Part shown: one piece after another, positions 10,678-22,936 of the stretch
Layout: each line of letters begins with the position of its first letter
Position numbering within the stretch: the stretch's first letter is position 1
Assembly: GCA_051859045.1 (NCBI GenBank)
Contig: JBHYGK010000058.1
Location: 42,991-106,990, forward strand
Direction of reading: 5' to 3'
Origin: JBHYGK01 sp051859045
GTDB taxonomy: Bacteria > Pseudomonadota > Gammaproteobacteria > Xanthomonadales > Xanthomonadaceae
DNA: 64,000 nucleotides
Translations under genes and position numbers: made by a program
The notes under the pieces: generated by a model
The model's input: only the letters and a program-made list of their open reading frames with translations
Database searches by the model: none
What the model was told of the DNA's origin: nothing

Positions 10678-11793
10678 TCAGTCGGCCAGCGCGTCCGCGG
10701 TCTGGGCCATCAGCGCGCGCCAGGCCGGCAGCTTGTCGGCGACGCCGTGCTGGGCGAGGTAGTCCTCGTCGAGCGGCGTGCCGGCGGCGAGGCCGGCGGC
10801 CACGTGGACCACGCCGGTGAGGCCGAAGCCGCGCTCGGTGACCTTCGCCGGCACGTGGCGGTAGGTGACCGCCTCGACCAGCTCCATCGGCAGGCCCCAC
10901 AGCGCCAGCAGGCAGCCGCCCAGCAGCGAGCCGCGCGGGATGCCGCGCCAGGCCTCGAGCGGATGCGCCGGCGCCTCGAGCAGGCGGGCGGGCAGCAGCA
11001 GGCCGGTGTCGGCGAGCAGGGCCGCGGAGCTGGCCAGGCTGGCCAAGCGCGGCTCGGGCGCGATGCGCTGGGCGAGGCGCGAGGCCAGCAGGCCGCGGCG
11101 CTCGAGCTTGGCGGCCTCGGCGGCGTTGCCGGCCTGGCCGAACACCTCGCCCGCCAGCACCAGCTGCGACAGCGCGTCGAGGCCGAGGCGATGCACCGCG
11201 GCCTGGACGTCGTTCATCGGGATCCCGCGCGAGAACAGCGCGGAGTTGGCCATGCGCAGCACGCGCGCGGCCAGGCCGGCGTCGCGCGCGATCCGCGCGC
11301 CGACCTCCGAGATCGAGACGCTGGAGTCGCCGATGGCCTCGCGCAGCGCGAGGAAGGTGGCGGGCGGGGAGGGCAGGCGGTCGATCGTGCCGAGCTGGGC
11401 GCGCAGCTCGCGGTCGGCGAGCAGGCCGCGCGCGGTCATCAGCCGGCGCATCACGCGGCGCAGGTCGCCCTCGTCGACGGGCTCCACCAGCACCTGCTGC
11501 ACGCCGGCGGCGCCGGCGAAGCGGCTGGCCTCGCCCGCGCCGGTGCCCTCGGGCAGCAGCAGCACGCGCATGGCCTCGGGGTGCAGGGTCTGCACGAGCT
11601 TGAGGATGTCGGTGCCCGGCTCGGGGTCGCCGCGCAGGCCGCAGAACAGCGCGTCGAAGCCCTTGGCCTGGGCGCCGGCCAGCGCCTCGGCGGCGTCCGC
11701 GCAGACCACGGCCGTCCACGTCGGCGGCAGGGTGCCGGCGAGCGCCAGCAGCCTCCCGGCGCCGTCCGGGTGGTCGAGCAGCCAGACCCGCAT
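10678..11793 (-). CDS. HDOD domain protein with degenerate receiver domain
   Basis: A 371-residue two-domain protein. Residues about 1-125 resemble a response-regulator receiver fold (MRVWLLDHPDGAGRLL; FDALFCGLRGD; VLLLPEG), but the phospho-acceptor position reads Cys/Gly rather than Asp, so it is probably not phosphorylated. The rest is an HDOD domain (LPSPPATFLALREAIGD, RMANSALFSRG, HRLGLDALSQLVLAGEVF), a metal-less relative of HD phosphohydrolases used as a signalling scaffold. It is preceded, 2 bp away, by a paralogue with the same architecture and both are on the same strand, suggesting tandem duplication and one transcript. The output and partners are unknown. Confidence 0.85.
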   Translation of the reverse strand: MRVWLLDHPDGAGRLLALAGTLPPTWTAVVCADAAEALAGAQAKGFDALFCGLRGDPEPGTDILKLVQTLHPEAMRVLLLPEGTGAGEASRFAGAAGVQQVLVEPVDEGDLRRVMRRLMTARGLLADRELRAQLGTIDRLPSPPATFLALREAIGDSSVSISEVGARIARDAGLAARVLRMANSALFSRGIPMNDVQAAVHRLGLDALSQLVLAGEVFGQAGNAAEAAKLERRGLLASRLAQRIAPEPRLASLASSAALLADTGLLLPARLLEAPAHPLEAWRGIPRGSLLGGCLLALWGLPMELVEAVTYRHVPAKVTERGFGLTGVVHVAAGLAAGTPLDEDYLAQHGVADKLPAWRALMAQTADALAD

Positions 11794-11795
11794 GC

Positions 11796-12887
11796 TCAGT
11801 CGTTCCCGGCGTGGATGATGGCGTCGGCGATCTTCTGCCAGTCGGGCAGGCGCTCGCGCAGGCCGGTGGCGTCGACCCAGGCGTCATCGAGCGGATAGCC
11901 GCCGGCCAGCGCGTGCGCGACGTGGACCACGCCCGGCACCCACAGGCCGCGCTGGCGGCTGCGCGCCGGCTGGCGGTGCAGCGCGACGCCCTCGACGATC
12001 GGCATCGGCAGGCCCCACAGGCCCATCAGGTAGGCGCCGGCCTCGGCGTAGCCGGGCTGGCCGTCGAGGCCGTCGGCCTCGTCGAAGCCCGGCAGCAGGC
12101 GGCCGATCTCGGCCAGCAGCGCGGCGGTGCCGGCGAGGTCGGCGCTGGGGCCGGGCATCAGCTTGACCGCGATCTGCGAGGCGATGAAGGCGCGCTGGCG
12201 GATGGCGCCGCGGTCGACGCCGCTGGCGGCCTTGCCGTCGCCGCCCATGACCTCGGCGGCCAGCACGATCCGGCGCAGGGTGTCGATGCCGAGGCGCAGC
12301 ACCGCGGCGCGCACGTCGCTGATCTCGCGGCCGCCGGAGAAATACGCCGAGTTGCACACGCGCAGCACCTTGGCCACCAGCGCCGGGTCGGCCTGGATCA
12401 TCACGCCGATCTTGGCGGCGGTGGAATGCGGGTCGCCCAGCGCGCGCGAGATGGCGAGGTAGGTCTCGGGGGCCGGCGGCAGGTGGCCGACCTTGCCGAT
12501 CGCGTCGACCAGCGCGGGCGCGTCGAGCAGCTCGCGCAGTTCGGTGATGCCCTCGATGGCCTCGACCAGCTGCTCGGCCTGCAGCGGCAGCTGCAGCTGG
12601 CGGTGGGCGGCGTCGAGCACGCCGGGGGTGGCGTCGGCGCCGAACGGGATCAGCACCAGGCGCGCGGCGGAGGACTGCTTGGAGCGGGCCTCGCGGAGCA
12701 GGGCCAGGCCGCGGCCGTCGTTGCCGACTTCGGCGGCGAGCACGTCGATCTGTCGTTCGGCCATCACCGCCTGGGCGGTGGCGATGTCCTCGGCCCACTC
12801 GAGCTCCCAGTCGAGGCCGAGGTCGGCCAGCGAGGCGTCGAGCTGGCTTCCATCGCGCAGTCCACGGCCGACGATCAGTACATACAT
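11796..12887 (-). CDS. HDOD domain protein with degenerate receiver domain (paralogue)
   Basis: A 363-residue paralogue of the gene 2 bp downstream. The N-terminal receiver-like half (MYVLIVGRGLRDG; QIDVLAAEVGNDG; RLVLIPFG) again lacks the acceptor Asp. The HDOD half is well formed: LPPAPETYLAISRALGDP, RVCNSAYFSGGREISDVRAA and LRLGIDTLRRIVLAAEVMGG. The start at 12887 has AGGAG just upstream; the frame continues open to 13145 only as low-complexity Pro/Arg sequence. HDOD proteins in Xanthomonadaceae act in signalling and motility networks, but the role of this pair is not established. Confidence 0.85.
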   Translation of the reverse strand: MYVLIVGRGLRDGSQLDASLADLGLDWELEWAEDIATAQAVMAERQIDVLAAEVGNDGRGLALLREARSKQSSAARLVLIPFGADATPGVLDAAHRQLQLPLQAEQLVEAIEGITELRELLDAPALVDAIGKVGHLPPAPETYLAISRALGDPHSTAAKIGVMIQADPALVAKVLRVCNSAYFSGGREISDVRAAVLRLGIDTLRRIVLAAEVMGGDGKAASGVDRGAIRQRAFIASQIAVKLMPGPSADLAGTAALLAEIGRLLPGFDEADGLDGQPGYAEAGAYLMGLWGLPMPIVEGVALHRQPARSRQRGLWVPGVVHVAHALAGGYPLDDAWVDATGLRERLPDWQKIADAIIHAGND

Positions 12888-13107
12888 CGCGTTGCTCCTG
12901 GTCAGGCCGTGCGCGCCCGGGCGGGGCGAGGGGGTCCACGGCGGGGGCTCCGGCCCCGGGCACGGGATCGGCCGGGGGCGTGGAATCTTTAGCCCGGCCA
13001 TCCTTCCCGCACGCGCGGGGGTCGACGACGCGGCCACCATAGCGCAGGCCCGGGCCGGCGCGCAGCCGCGGCGCGCGGATGCGGCCGGTCGCCTGGCCCC
13101 GGAACGC

Positions 13108-13133
13108 GACAGGCCGCCCGGAGGCGGCCTGTC
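13108..13133. terminator. Strong hairpin downstream of ppa
   Basis: Perfect 11-bp stem GACAGGCCGCC with GGCGGCCTGTC around a CGGA loop, lying 28 bp beyond the ppa stop on the minus strand. No T-run follows. The rest of the 273-bp gap (12888-13160) shows no gene; it should hold the promoter of the HDOD pair. Confidence 0.65.
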
Positions 13134-13160
13134 GGCGTGCGGCATGCGGCGGCGCGAGGC

Positions 13161-13709
13161 TCAGTAGTTGAGCGTCTCGGGGCTGTCGGCGAAGCGCTGG
13201 ATCGACTCGAGGATCTCCCGGCGGGCGGCCTCGGCGTTCTCCCAGCCCTCGATCTTGACCCACTTGCCCTTCTCGAGGTCCTTGTAGTGCTCGAAGAAAT
13301 GGCCGATCCGCTCCAGCCAGTGCTGCGAGACCTGGCTGATGTCGGTGATGTGCTCGTAGCCCTTGAACACCTTCGGCACCGGCACGGCGACGAGCTTGGC
13401 GTCCTCGCCGGCCTCGTCGGTCATCTTCAGCACGCCCACCGGGCGGCAGCGGATCACCGAGCCGGGCACCAGGGCCAGCGGCAGGATCACCAGCACGTCC
13501 ACCGGGTCGCCGTCGCCGCACAGGGTGTGCGGGACGTAGCCGTAGTTGCACGGGTAGCGCATCGGGGTGGACAGGATGCGGTCGACGAAGATCGCGCCCG
13601 TGGCCTTGTCGACCTCGTACTTGACGGGTTCGGCGTCCTTCGGGATCTCGATGACGACGTTGATCTCGTGCGGGACGTCATTGCCGGTCGGGACGAGGTC
13701 CAGGCCCAT
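13161..13709 (-). CDS. ppa: Inorganic pyrophosphatase, soluble family I
   Basis: Hydrolyses pyrophosphate to phosphate in the cytoplasm, pulling biosynthetic reactions forward. At 182 residues it matches bacterial family I enzymes. Active-site segments are visible: KYEVDKATGAIFVDRIL, YPCNYGYVPHT and the metal-binding GDGDPVDVLV, with WVKIEGW near the C-terminus. It is a single-gene transcript with a strong hairpin downstream. Its presence beside hppA and a PPi-dependent phosphofructokinase in the same window is notable because these enzymes compete for pyrophosphate. Confidence 0.97.
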   Translation of the reverse strand: MGLDLVPTGNDVPHEINVVIEIPKDAEPVKYEVDKATGAIFVDRILSTPMRYPCNYGYVPHTLCGDGDPVDVLVILPLALVPGSVIRCRPVGVLKMTDEAGEDAKLVAVPVPKVFKGYEHITDISQVSQHWLERIGHFFEHYKDLEKGKWVKIEGWENAEAARREILESIQRFADSPETLNY

Positions 13710-13808
13710 GGGTGTGCTCCTGATGTGGGGCGCGCATGGTAGCGCGACGGGGGTGGAGCCCGCACTCGACGCCGCGGCCGCGGGCCCGGGCGGGCCGGCG
13801 CGGCGGGC

Positions 13809-15128
13809 TCAGGGCGCGAGCCGCGCCGCCAGCCGCCGCGCGTGCTCGCGCAGGTCCGGCACCGCCGTGCTCTCCCAGCATTCGCCGCGGCGCAGGCCGC
13901 CCAGCGCGTGCAGGCCGGGGGTGGGGCGGCCGTCGAAGCCGATCACCGCGCCGTCCGCGTCGCAGGCCAGCCCGAGGCCCAGCGGGTCGGCCACCGCCTC
14001 GCCGCGCAGCAGCAGGCCGCGCAGCGGCTCGGCCGTCTCGCCGTCGAGGCGGCCGTCGAGGCCGGTGGCCTGCAGCACCCACGCCGCGGGGACCGGCCGC
14101 GGCTCGGCCTCGCCGCGCAGGCGCACCCGCGCGACGCCGTCGGCGTGCGCGAGCACGCGGCCGGCGCGGACCTGCAGCAGGCCCTCGTCGATCCGCGCCT
14201 TCAGCACGCCGAGCACGTGCGCCGGCACGCGGTGGCGCACGGCGTCCCACCACGGCCGCAGGTGGCGCAGGAAGCGCGCGCGCGTGGCCGGCGACCAGGC
14301 CCGCCAGAGGCCGGGGGTGGCCGCGCGCAGGCTGTCGGCGAGGGCGTCGGGGCTGGCCCCGGCCGCCACCTCGGCGCGGAAGGCCGCGAGGCTGGCGGCG
14401 AGGCGGCCCGAGGCGATCGCCTCGAGCAGGGCGTCCGGCGGGGCCGGCAGGGCGGCGAGCGCGGCTGGATGCGGGCGCGGGAGGCGGCCGCGGCGCGACA
14501 GCGCCAGCAGCGGGCCGCGATGCCCGGCCCGGGTCAGCGACACCACCAGGTCGACCATGGTCAGCCCGGTGCCCAGCACCAGCACCGGGTCCTCGGGGCC
14601 GATCCGCGCCAGCGCGCCTGGCGCCCAGGGGTCGCGGATCCAGCGGCCGTCGCCGCCGGCCGGGCCGTCGCCCGGGCCGGCCAGCGCGGCGGGCGAGCCC
14701 AGCGCCAGCACCACCTCGGCGTCCTCGAGCGTGCTGCCGTCGGCCAGCGTGGCCCGCCAGCCCGCGGCGCAGCGCTCCAGCGCGGCCACCGCCACCGGCA
14801 TGCGCTGCAGGCGCCCGCGCGACGCGGCCGCGGCCTCGCCGAGGCGCGCCTCGAGGTAGATGCCGTAGGCCAGGCGCGGCAGGAAGCCGCGGCGCTCGTT
14901 GGGCGCGACCAGGCCCAGGAAGTCGGCGAAGTCGCCCGGCGCCTCGGGATCCAGGCCCATGCGCTCGGCGGGGACGTTGAGCAGGTGGGCCGGCTCGGCG
15001 GCGGCGTAGGCGAGCCCGCGGCCGAAGTCGCGCGAGGTGCCCAGCAGCTGCACCTCGGCGCCGCGGCGGGCCAGCTGGATCGCCAGCGCCGCGCCACTGA
15101 AGCCCGCCCCCACCACGATGATCCCCAT
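13809..15128 (-). CDS. FAD/NAD(P)-binding flavoprotein, substrate unknown
   Basis: A 439-residue flavoprotein beginning with the dinucleotide-binding motif GAGFSGAALAIQLARRGAEV (residues about 6-25). It belongs to the FAD-NAD(P)-binding group exemplified by COG4529-like proteins; AEPAHLLNVPAERMGLDPEAP is characteristic of that group. A second nucleotide-binding segment reads VLVLGTGLTMVDLVVSL. The start at 15128 places the Rossmann motif at the N-terminus; an upstream ATG at 15176 would add 16 non-conserved residues. It is on the same strand as leuB, 88 bp downstream of it, so it may or may not be read from the ilv-leu operon. The reaction is unknown. Confidence 0.8.
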   Translation of the reverse strand: MGIIVVGAGFSGAALAIQLARRGAEVQLLGTSRDFGRGLAYAAAEPAHLLNVPAERMGLDPEAPGDFADFLGLVAPNERRGFLPRLAYGIYLEARLGEAAAASRGRLQRMPVAVAALERCAAGWRATLADGSTLEDAEVVLALGSPAALAGPGDGPAGGDGRWIRDPWAPGALARIGPEDPVLVLGTGLTMVDLVVSLTRAGHRGPLLALSRRGRLPRPHPAALAALPAPPDALLEAIASGRLAASLAAFRAEVAAGASPDALADSLRAATPGLWRAWSPATRARFLRHLRPWWDAVRHRVPAHVLGVLKARIDEGLLQVRAGRVLAHADGVARVRLRGEAEPRPVPAAWVLQATGLDGRLDGETAEPLRGLLLRGEAVADPLGLGLACDADGAVIGFDGRPTPGLHALGGLRRGECWESTAVPDLREHARRLAARLAP

Positions 15129-15216
15129 GCACGCCCCGGTCGCCGCTGACAGTGGGCGAGTATAGCCAGCGCGCATCGTGGCCGAGCCGCGCGGCTGGCC
15201 CCGTCGCCGAGCCCGC

Positions 15217-16320
15217 TCAGTCGCGCAGCTCGGCCACCTGGCAGGGCTCGCCGATCCGCGCCAGCACCGCCGCCGCCATCGCCGCGGTGCCCACGCCGCG
15301 CCCGCCGGGCGCGAGGTCGGCGGTCAGCACGCCGGCGTCGAGCGCCGTCGACACCGCATGCTCCAGCGCGCGCGCTTCGTCCTCGAGGCCCAGCGAGTGC
15401 CGCAGCAGCATCGCCGCGCTGAGGATCGCCGCGGAGGGGTTGGCGATGTCGCGCCCGGCGAGGTCCGGGGCCGAGCCGTGGATGGGCTCGTACAGGCCGC
15501 GGGTGCGGCCGCGGGCGTCGGGATCGCCGAGCGAGGCCGAGGGCAGCAGGCCCAGCGAGCCGGCCAGCACCGAGGCCTCGTCGGTGAGGATGTCGCCGAA
15601 CAGGTTCTCGGTGACCACCACGTCGAAGTCGCGCGGGCGGGTCACCAGGTGCATCGCCATCGAATCCACCAGGTGGTGCTCGAGCGCGACGTCGGGGTAG
15701 TCCTCGCGGCCCAGCCGGGTGGCGGTCTCGCGCCACAGCCGCGAGGTCTCCAGCACGTTGGCCTTGTCGACCGAGGCCAGCCGGCCGCGGCGCGCGCGGG
15801 CGTGCTCGAAGCCGCGCCGCAGCACGCGCTCGATCTCGGCGGTGGAATAGCGGCAGAGGTCGGAGGCGCCGTCGGCGTCGCGGGTCTTCTCGCCGAAGTA
15901 CAGCCCGCCGGTGAGCTCGCGCACCACCAGCAGGTCGACGCCGGCGAGCAGGTGCGGCTTGATCGGCGACGCGCCGAGCCCGGCGGGATGCGGGCGCACC
16001 GGCCGCAGGTTGGCGTACAGGCCCAGGGCCTGGCGCAGCGCCAGCAGGCCCTGCTCGGGCCGCACCCGCGCGCGCGGGTCCGACCAGGCCGGCCCGCCCA
16101 CGGCGCCCAGCAGCACCGCGTCGGCGCGGTGGCAGGCGGCGAGGGTGGCGGCGGGCAGCGGCTCGCCGGTGGCGTCGATGGCGGCGCCGCCGACCAGGTG
16201 GGTGCGGCAGTCGAACACGTGGCCGAAGCGGCGCGCGATGGCCTGCAGCGCGGCGGCGGCGGCGCGGGTGACGTCGGGGCCGATGCCGTCCCCGGGCAGC
16301 AGGGCGATCTCAGCGTGCAT
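15217..16320 (-). CDS. leuB: 3-isopropylmalate dehydrogenase
   Basis: NAD-dependent oxidative decarboxylation of 3-isopropylmalate, the third committed step of leucine synthesis. The 367 residues include LLPGDGIGPDV at the N-terminus, RELTGGLYFGE (substrate recognition), DKANVLETSRLWR and the metal-binding NLFGDILTDEASVLAGSLG, followed by YEPIHGSAPDLAG. The start overlaps the end of leuD by 11 bp, so it is translationally coupled as the last gene of the operon. Confidence 0.97.
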   Translation of the reverse strand: MHAEIALLPGDGIGPDVTRAAAAALQAIARRFGHVFDCRTHLVGGAAIDATGEPLPAATLAACHRADAVLLGAVGGPAWSDPRARVRPEQGLLALRQALGLYANLRPVRPHPAGLGASPIKPHLLAGVDLLVVRELTGGLYFGEKTRDADGASDLCRYSTAEIERVLRRGFEHARARRGRLASVDKANVLETSRLWRETATRLGREDYPDVALEHHLVDSMAMHLVTRPRDFDVVVTENLFGDILTDEASVLAGSLGLLPSASLGDPDARGRTRGLYEPIHGSAPDLAGRDIANPSAAILSAAMLLRHSLGLEDEARALEHAVSTALDAGVLTADLAPGGRGVGTAAMAAAVLARIGEPCQVAELRD

Positions 16321-16932
16321 GGGCGGGCTCCTCGTGGTGGCGGTGGGCGGCGTGCGGCGGCGCCAGGCGGGCCTCGTGGGCGCTGATCGCGGGGTCGCGG
16401 GCGAGCAGCCAGCCCAGCTCGTCGACGCCCTCGAGCAGGCAGGTGCGGGCGAAGGCGTCGAGCGCGAAGGCGTGCACCGCGCCCGCGGGCGTGGCGAGGG
16501 TGCCGGCGGCGACGTCGATGGCCAGCACGTCGTCGGGGCGCGCCATCAGCGCGCGCACGGCGTCCTCGGGGAGCACGATCGGCAGCAGCCCGTTCTTCAG
16601 CGCGTTGGCGCGGAAGATGTCGGCGATGCCGCTGCTGACCACCACGCGGAGGCCGGCGTCGAGCAGCGCCCACGGGGCGTGCTCGCGCGAGGAGCCGCAG
16701 GCGAAGTTGTGGCCGGCCAGCAGCACCTGGCGGCCTGCGTTGGCGGGGTCGTTGAGCGGGAAGGCGGGGTCGGGGCGGCCGTCGGGCCGCGTGCGCCAGT
16801 CGGCGAAGGCGTGCGCGCCGAGGCCCTCGCGGGAGGTCGTGGACAGGAAGCGCGCGGGGATGATCCGGTCGGTGTCGATGTTGGGCGCGTCGAGCACGAT
16901 CGAGGCCGAGCGCAGGTGGACGAGGGCGGCCA

Positions 16933-16933
<1 letters not shown>
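16310..16933 (-). CDS. leuD: 3-isopropylmalate dehydratase small subunit
   Basis: Small (swivel-domain) subunit of isopropylmalate isomerase, acting with the LeuC module of the preceding gene. It is 207 residues, with the family signatures NIDTDRIIPARFL, GHNFACGSSREHAPWAL and GIADIFRANALKNGLLPI. Its ATG overlaps the stop of the leuA-leuC fusion as TGATG, giving tight coupling, and its end overlaps leuB. The C-terminal 20 residues are His-rich (APPHAAHRHHEEPAHAR), beyond the usual end of the family. Confidence 0.97.
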
Positions 16934-19937
<3,004 letters not shown>

Positions 19938-19941
<4 letters not shown>

Positions 19942-20902
19942 GCGACGACGGCCTCCTCGACCGGGACCGGCGCCTCGGCCTCGGCCTCGGCCGCGCGCGG
20001 CGGCGCCGAGGGCGCGGGGGCGGGCGGGATGCGGCCGTCGGGGTAGACCGGCGTCAGCCAGCGCGCGTGCGCCGCCGACTGCCCTCGGACGATCCGCCCG
20101 TACTGCGCGCGCAGCGCGTCGGCCACCGGGCTGGCCGCGTAGGCGCGGTCGTCCACCGCGGCCACGCGCACGATCTCGGCCGAGGTGCCGGTCAGGAACA
20201 CCTCGTCTGCATCGCGCAGCTCGTCGATATGCACCGGGCGGCGCTCGGCCCCGGCCAGCATCGCGATCGCGTCGCGGGTGATGCCCGGCAGCGCGTCGGC
20301 GTGCTCCACGGCGGTGGCCACCCCGTCCTTGACGATGAACACGTTGACCCCGGTGCCCTCGACCACGAAGCCGGCGTCGTCGACGAACAGCGCGTCGTCG
20401 AAGCCGCGGCCCGCGGCCTCGCGCTTGGCCAGGATCGAGTTGACGTAGGCGCCGCCGAGCTTCAGCGGCGGCAGCGCGGCCGCGCGGTTGCGCCGCAGCG
20501 GCGACACCGACAGCCGCACCCGGCCCTCGCCCAGGTGCGGCGACCACGGCAGCGAGGCCACCATCAGTGCGTGCTCAGCGCGCCCACGTCCAGGCCCAGG
20601 CCGCCGGTGCCGTACCACAGCAGCGGGCGGATGTAGGCGTCGCGGTGGCCGTTCGCGCGCAGCACCGCCAGCGTGGCGGCGTGGCAGGCGGCGACGTCGA
20701 AGCGCGCGCCGATCGCCTCGGCGCCCAGGCGCATGCGCTCGAGGTGCTCGGGCAGGCGGAACACCGCGGCGCCGTCGGCGGTGGCGTAGCTGCGGATGCC
20801 CTCGAACACCGAGGTGCCGTAATGCATCGCGTGGGTGGTGAGCGGGATGGCGGGCGCGTCCTGGCGGATCAGGTGGCCGTCGAACCAGAGCATCAGGGAC
20901 AT
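19938..20902 (-). CDS. ilvE: Branched-chain amino acid aminotransferase, frameshifted or split in two
   Basis: PLP fold-type IV transaminase for the last step of Leu, Ile and Val synthesis. It reads as two frames. The first, 20902 to 20564 (112 residues), starts after a GGAG site and carries AMHYGTSVFEGIRSY and ends GLDVGALSTH. The second, 20564 to 19938, continues as MVASLPWSPHLGEG and includes the catalytic lysine region LKLGGAYVNSILAKREA and LPGITRDAIAMLA. Homologues read STHVMVASLPW, so exactly one base is missing in CAC-TGATGG. The break falls at the boundary between the small and large domains, and stop and restart overlap as TGATG. About 38 Ala/Pro/Glu-rich residues follow the usual end WLTPV. 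Either an assembly or natural deletion, or a coupled split gene. Confidence 0.85.
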
Positions 20903-21132
20903 GGGGCGATCTCCACGGAGAGGCAGTCATGCAGGTCGGCGAGCTGCCGCTGCAGGGGGGCGGGGGGGCGCGGGCCCTGGACGGTCAGCGCCAGGTGCCA
21001 CGGGCCATCGGCGTCGCCGGCGCGCTGGCCGTCGATCGCCAGCGGGGCGAAGCCGCGCCGCTCGGCGGTGCCGAGCACGCGCAGCAGCGCGCCCTCGGCG
21101 GGGCGCAGGACCAGCTCAAGCCGGTAGCGCAT
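20893..21132 (-). CDS. ilvM: Acetolactate synthase small (regulatory) subunit, ACT domain
   Basis: A 79-residue ACT-domain protein (RYRLELVLRPAEGALLRVLG, then FAPLAIDGQRAGD and WHLALTVQGPR) matching the short IlvM-type regulatory subunit that pairs with the catalytic subunit. It starts inside the end of ilvG (17-bp overlap) and overlaps the start of ilvE by 10 bp, placing it exactly where ilvM sits in gammaproteobacterial ilvGM operons. ACT domains sense branched-chain amino acids; whether this enzyme is valine-sensitive cannot be told from sequence. Confidence 0.88.
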   Translation of the reverse strand: MRYRLELVLRPAEGALLRVLGTAERRGFAPLAIDGQRAGDADGPWHLALTVQGPRPPAPLQRQLADLHDCLSVEIAPCP

Positions 21133-22936
21133 CGGCGTGCTCCGGCGTCGGCGTGCCCGCTGGGGTCGGCACGGGCGACGGCGCGGGCGACGGCGCCGCG
21201 TCGACCGCGGCCGTCGCCAGGGTCCCGGCGGCGGCCTCCGCCGCCGGGTCCTCGAGCATCGTCGCGTTGCTGTGGTTCGGCGGCACAAGCGGCCAGACGT
21301 TGCTGCGCTGGTCGATGGCGACGTGCAGGAAGGCCGGGCCCGGCGTGGCCAGCAGCGCGTGCAGCGCGTCCTCGACGCCCTCGCGCGCATCGAGCTGGAA
21401 GGCCGGGATGCCGAACACGCGGGCCAGCGCGGCGAAGTCGGGGTTGTCGCTGAGGTCGACCTCGGAGTAGTTGCGCTCGAAGAACAGCTCCTGCCACTGG
21501 CGCACCATGCCCAGCGCCTGGTTGTCGAGCAGCACCATCTTGATCGGCAGCCGGCAGCGCGCGACGGTGGCCAGCTCCTGCAGGTTCATCATGAAGCTGC
21601 CGTCGCCGCTGACCAGCACCACGCTGCGCTGCGGGCACGCGAACTGCGCGCCGATCGCGGCCGGGAGGCCGAAGCCCATCGTGCCCAGCGCGCCCGAGGT
21701 CAGGTGGTGGCGCGGATGGGTCAGCCGCCAGTGCTGGGCCACCCACATCTGGTGCTGGCCCACGTCGCAGGCCACGATCGCGTCGCGCGGCGCCAGCTCG
21801 GACAGCCGGCGCAGCAGGGCCGGGGCGTAGACGTCGCGGCCCGGCGCGTCGTAGCGCGCGGCGTGGCGCGTGGCCTCGGCGGCGCAGCGCGCGGCCCAGG
21901 CGCCGGCGCCCTCGGCGCGTGCGGCCACCAGCTGCTCCAGCGCCGCGCCCAGCTCGCCGTGCACGCCCACGTCGGCGTGGCGCAGCTTGCCGATCTCGCG
22001 CGCGTCCGCGTCCAGGTGCACCACGCGGGCGTGCGGGGCGAAGCCGTCGAGCTTGCCGGTGGCGCGGTCGTCGAAGCGCGCGCCCACCACCACCAGCAGG
22101 TCGGCGTCCTGCACCGCCTCGTTCGCCGCGCGGGTGCCGTGCATGCCCAGCATGCCCAGCAGCTGCGGGTGGCCGGTGGGCAGCGCGCCGAGCCCGCGCA
22201 GGGTGAGCACCGTGGGCAGGCCGCTGGCCTCGACGAAGGCGCGGAACGCGCCCACCGCGTCGGCGAGCGCGATGCCGCCGCCGCCATACACCACCGGCCG
22301 CTTGGCCTGCGCGATCGCGGCCAGCGCGGCGGCGATGTCCGCGCGCCGCGGCGCGGGCGCCTCGGCCGGCGCGGCCGGCGCGCAGGGATGCAGGTGGCTG
22401 GCGTCGGCCAGCTGCACGTCCTTGGGCAGGTCGATCAGCACCGGGCCCGGGCGGCCCTCGCGGGCGATGCGGAACGCGTCGCGCACCACGCCCGGCAGGT
22501 CCTCGACCCGGCGCACCAGGAAGCTGTGCTTGACGATCGGCAACGTCATGCCGAACACGTCGAGCTCCTGGAAGGCGTCGGTGCCCATCAGCGCGGTCGA
22601 GACCTGGCCGGTGATCACCACCATCGGCGCGGAGTCGAGGAAGGCGTCGGCGATGCCGGTGACCAGGTTCGACGCACCCGGGCCCGAGGTGGCCACGCAC
22701 ACGCCCACCCGGCCGCTGGCGCGGGCGTAGCCGTTGGCCGCCAGCGCGGCGGCCTGCTCGTGGCGCACCAGCACGTGGCGCAGCCGCGGGCTGCGGGCCA
22801 GGGCGTCGTAGAAGGGCATGATCGCGCCGCCGGGATAGCCGAACAGCACGTCGACGCCCTCGGCCTCGAGCGCCTGCGCGAGCAGGGTGGCGCCGTTGCG
22901 CGGCGCGGCGGCGGAGGTGGGGCCGGCGGCGCTCAT
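21116..22936 (-). CDS. ilvG: Acetolactate synthase large (catalytic) subunit
   Basis: ThDP-dependent enzyme joining two pyruvates, or pyruvate and 2-oxobutyrate, in the first common step of Val/Leu/Ile synthesis. The 606-residue protein has the three ThDP-family domains: the catalytic glutamate Glu60 in HVLVRHEQAAALAANG, the FAD-associated central domain, and the ThDP motif GDGSFMMNLQELATVARC ending in DNQ. EVDLSDNPDFAALARVFG is typical of the C-terminal domain. The final 35 residues are Ala/Pro/Thr-rich and nonconserved. It starts in an ATGA overlap with ilvC. Confidence 0.96.
   Translation of the reverse strand: MSAAGPTSAAAPRNGATLLAQALEAEGVDVLFGYPGGAIMPFYDALARSPRLRHVLVRHEQAAALAANGYARASGRVGVCVATSGPGASNLVTGIADAFLDSAPMVVITGQVSTALMGTDAFQELDVFGMTLPIVKHSFLVRRVEDLPGVVRDAFRIAREGRPGPVLIDLPKDVQLADASHLHPCAPAAPAEAPAPRRADIAAALAAIAQAKRPVVYGGGGIALADAVGAFRAFVEASGLPTVLTLRGLGALPTGHPQLLGMLGMHGTRAANEAVQDADLLVVVGARFDDRATGKLDGFAPHARVVHLDADAREIGKLRHADVGVHGELGAALEQLVAARAEGAGAWAARCAAEATRHAARYDAPGRDVYAPALLRRLSELAPRDAIVACDVGQHQMWVAQHWRLTHPRHHLTSGALGTMGFGLPAAIGAQFACPQRSVVLVSGDGSFMMNLQELATVARCRLPIKMVLLDNQALGMVRQWQELFFERNYSEVDLSDNPDFAALARVFGIPAFQLDAREGVEDALHALLATPGPAFLHVAIDQRSNVWPLVPPNHSNATMLEDPAAEAAAGTLATAAVDAAPSPAPSPVPTPAGTPTPEHADALPA

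Noticed and set aside
20564..20571. Programmed ribosomal frameshifting in ilvE
   Set aside because: No slippery heptamer or following pseudoknot is visible; deletion or stop-restart fits better.
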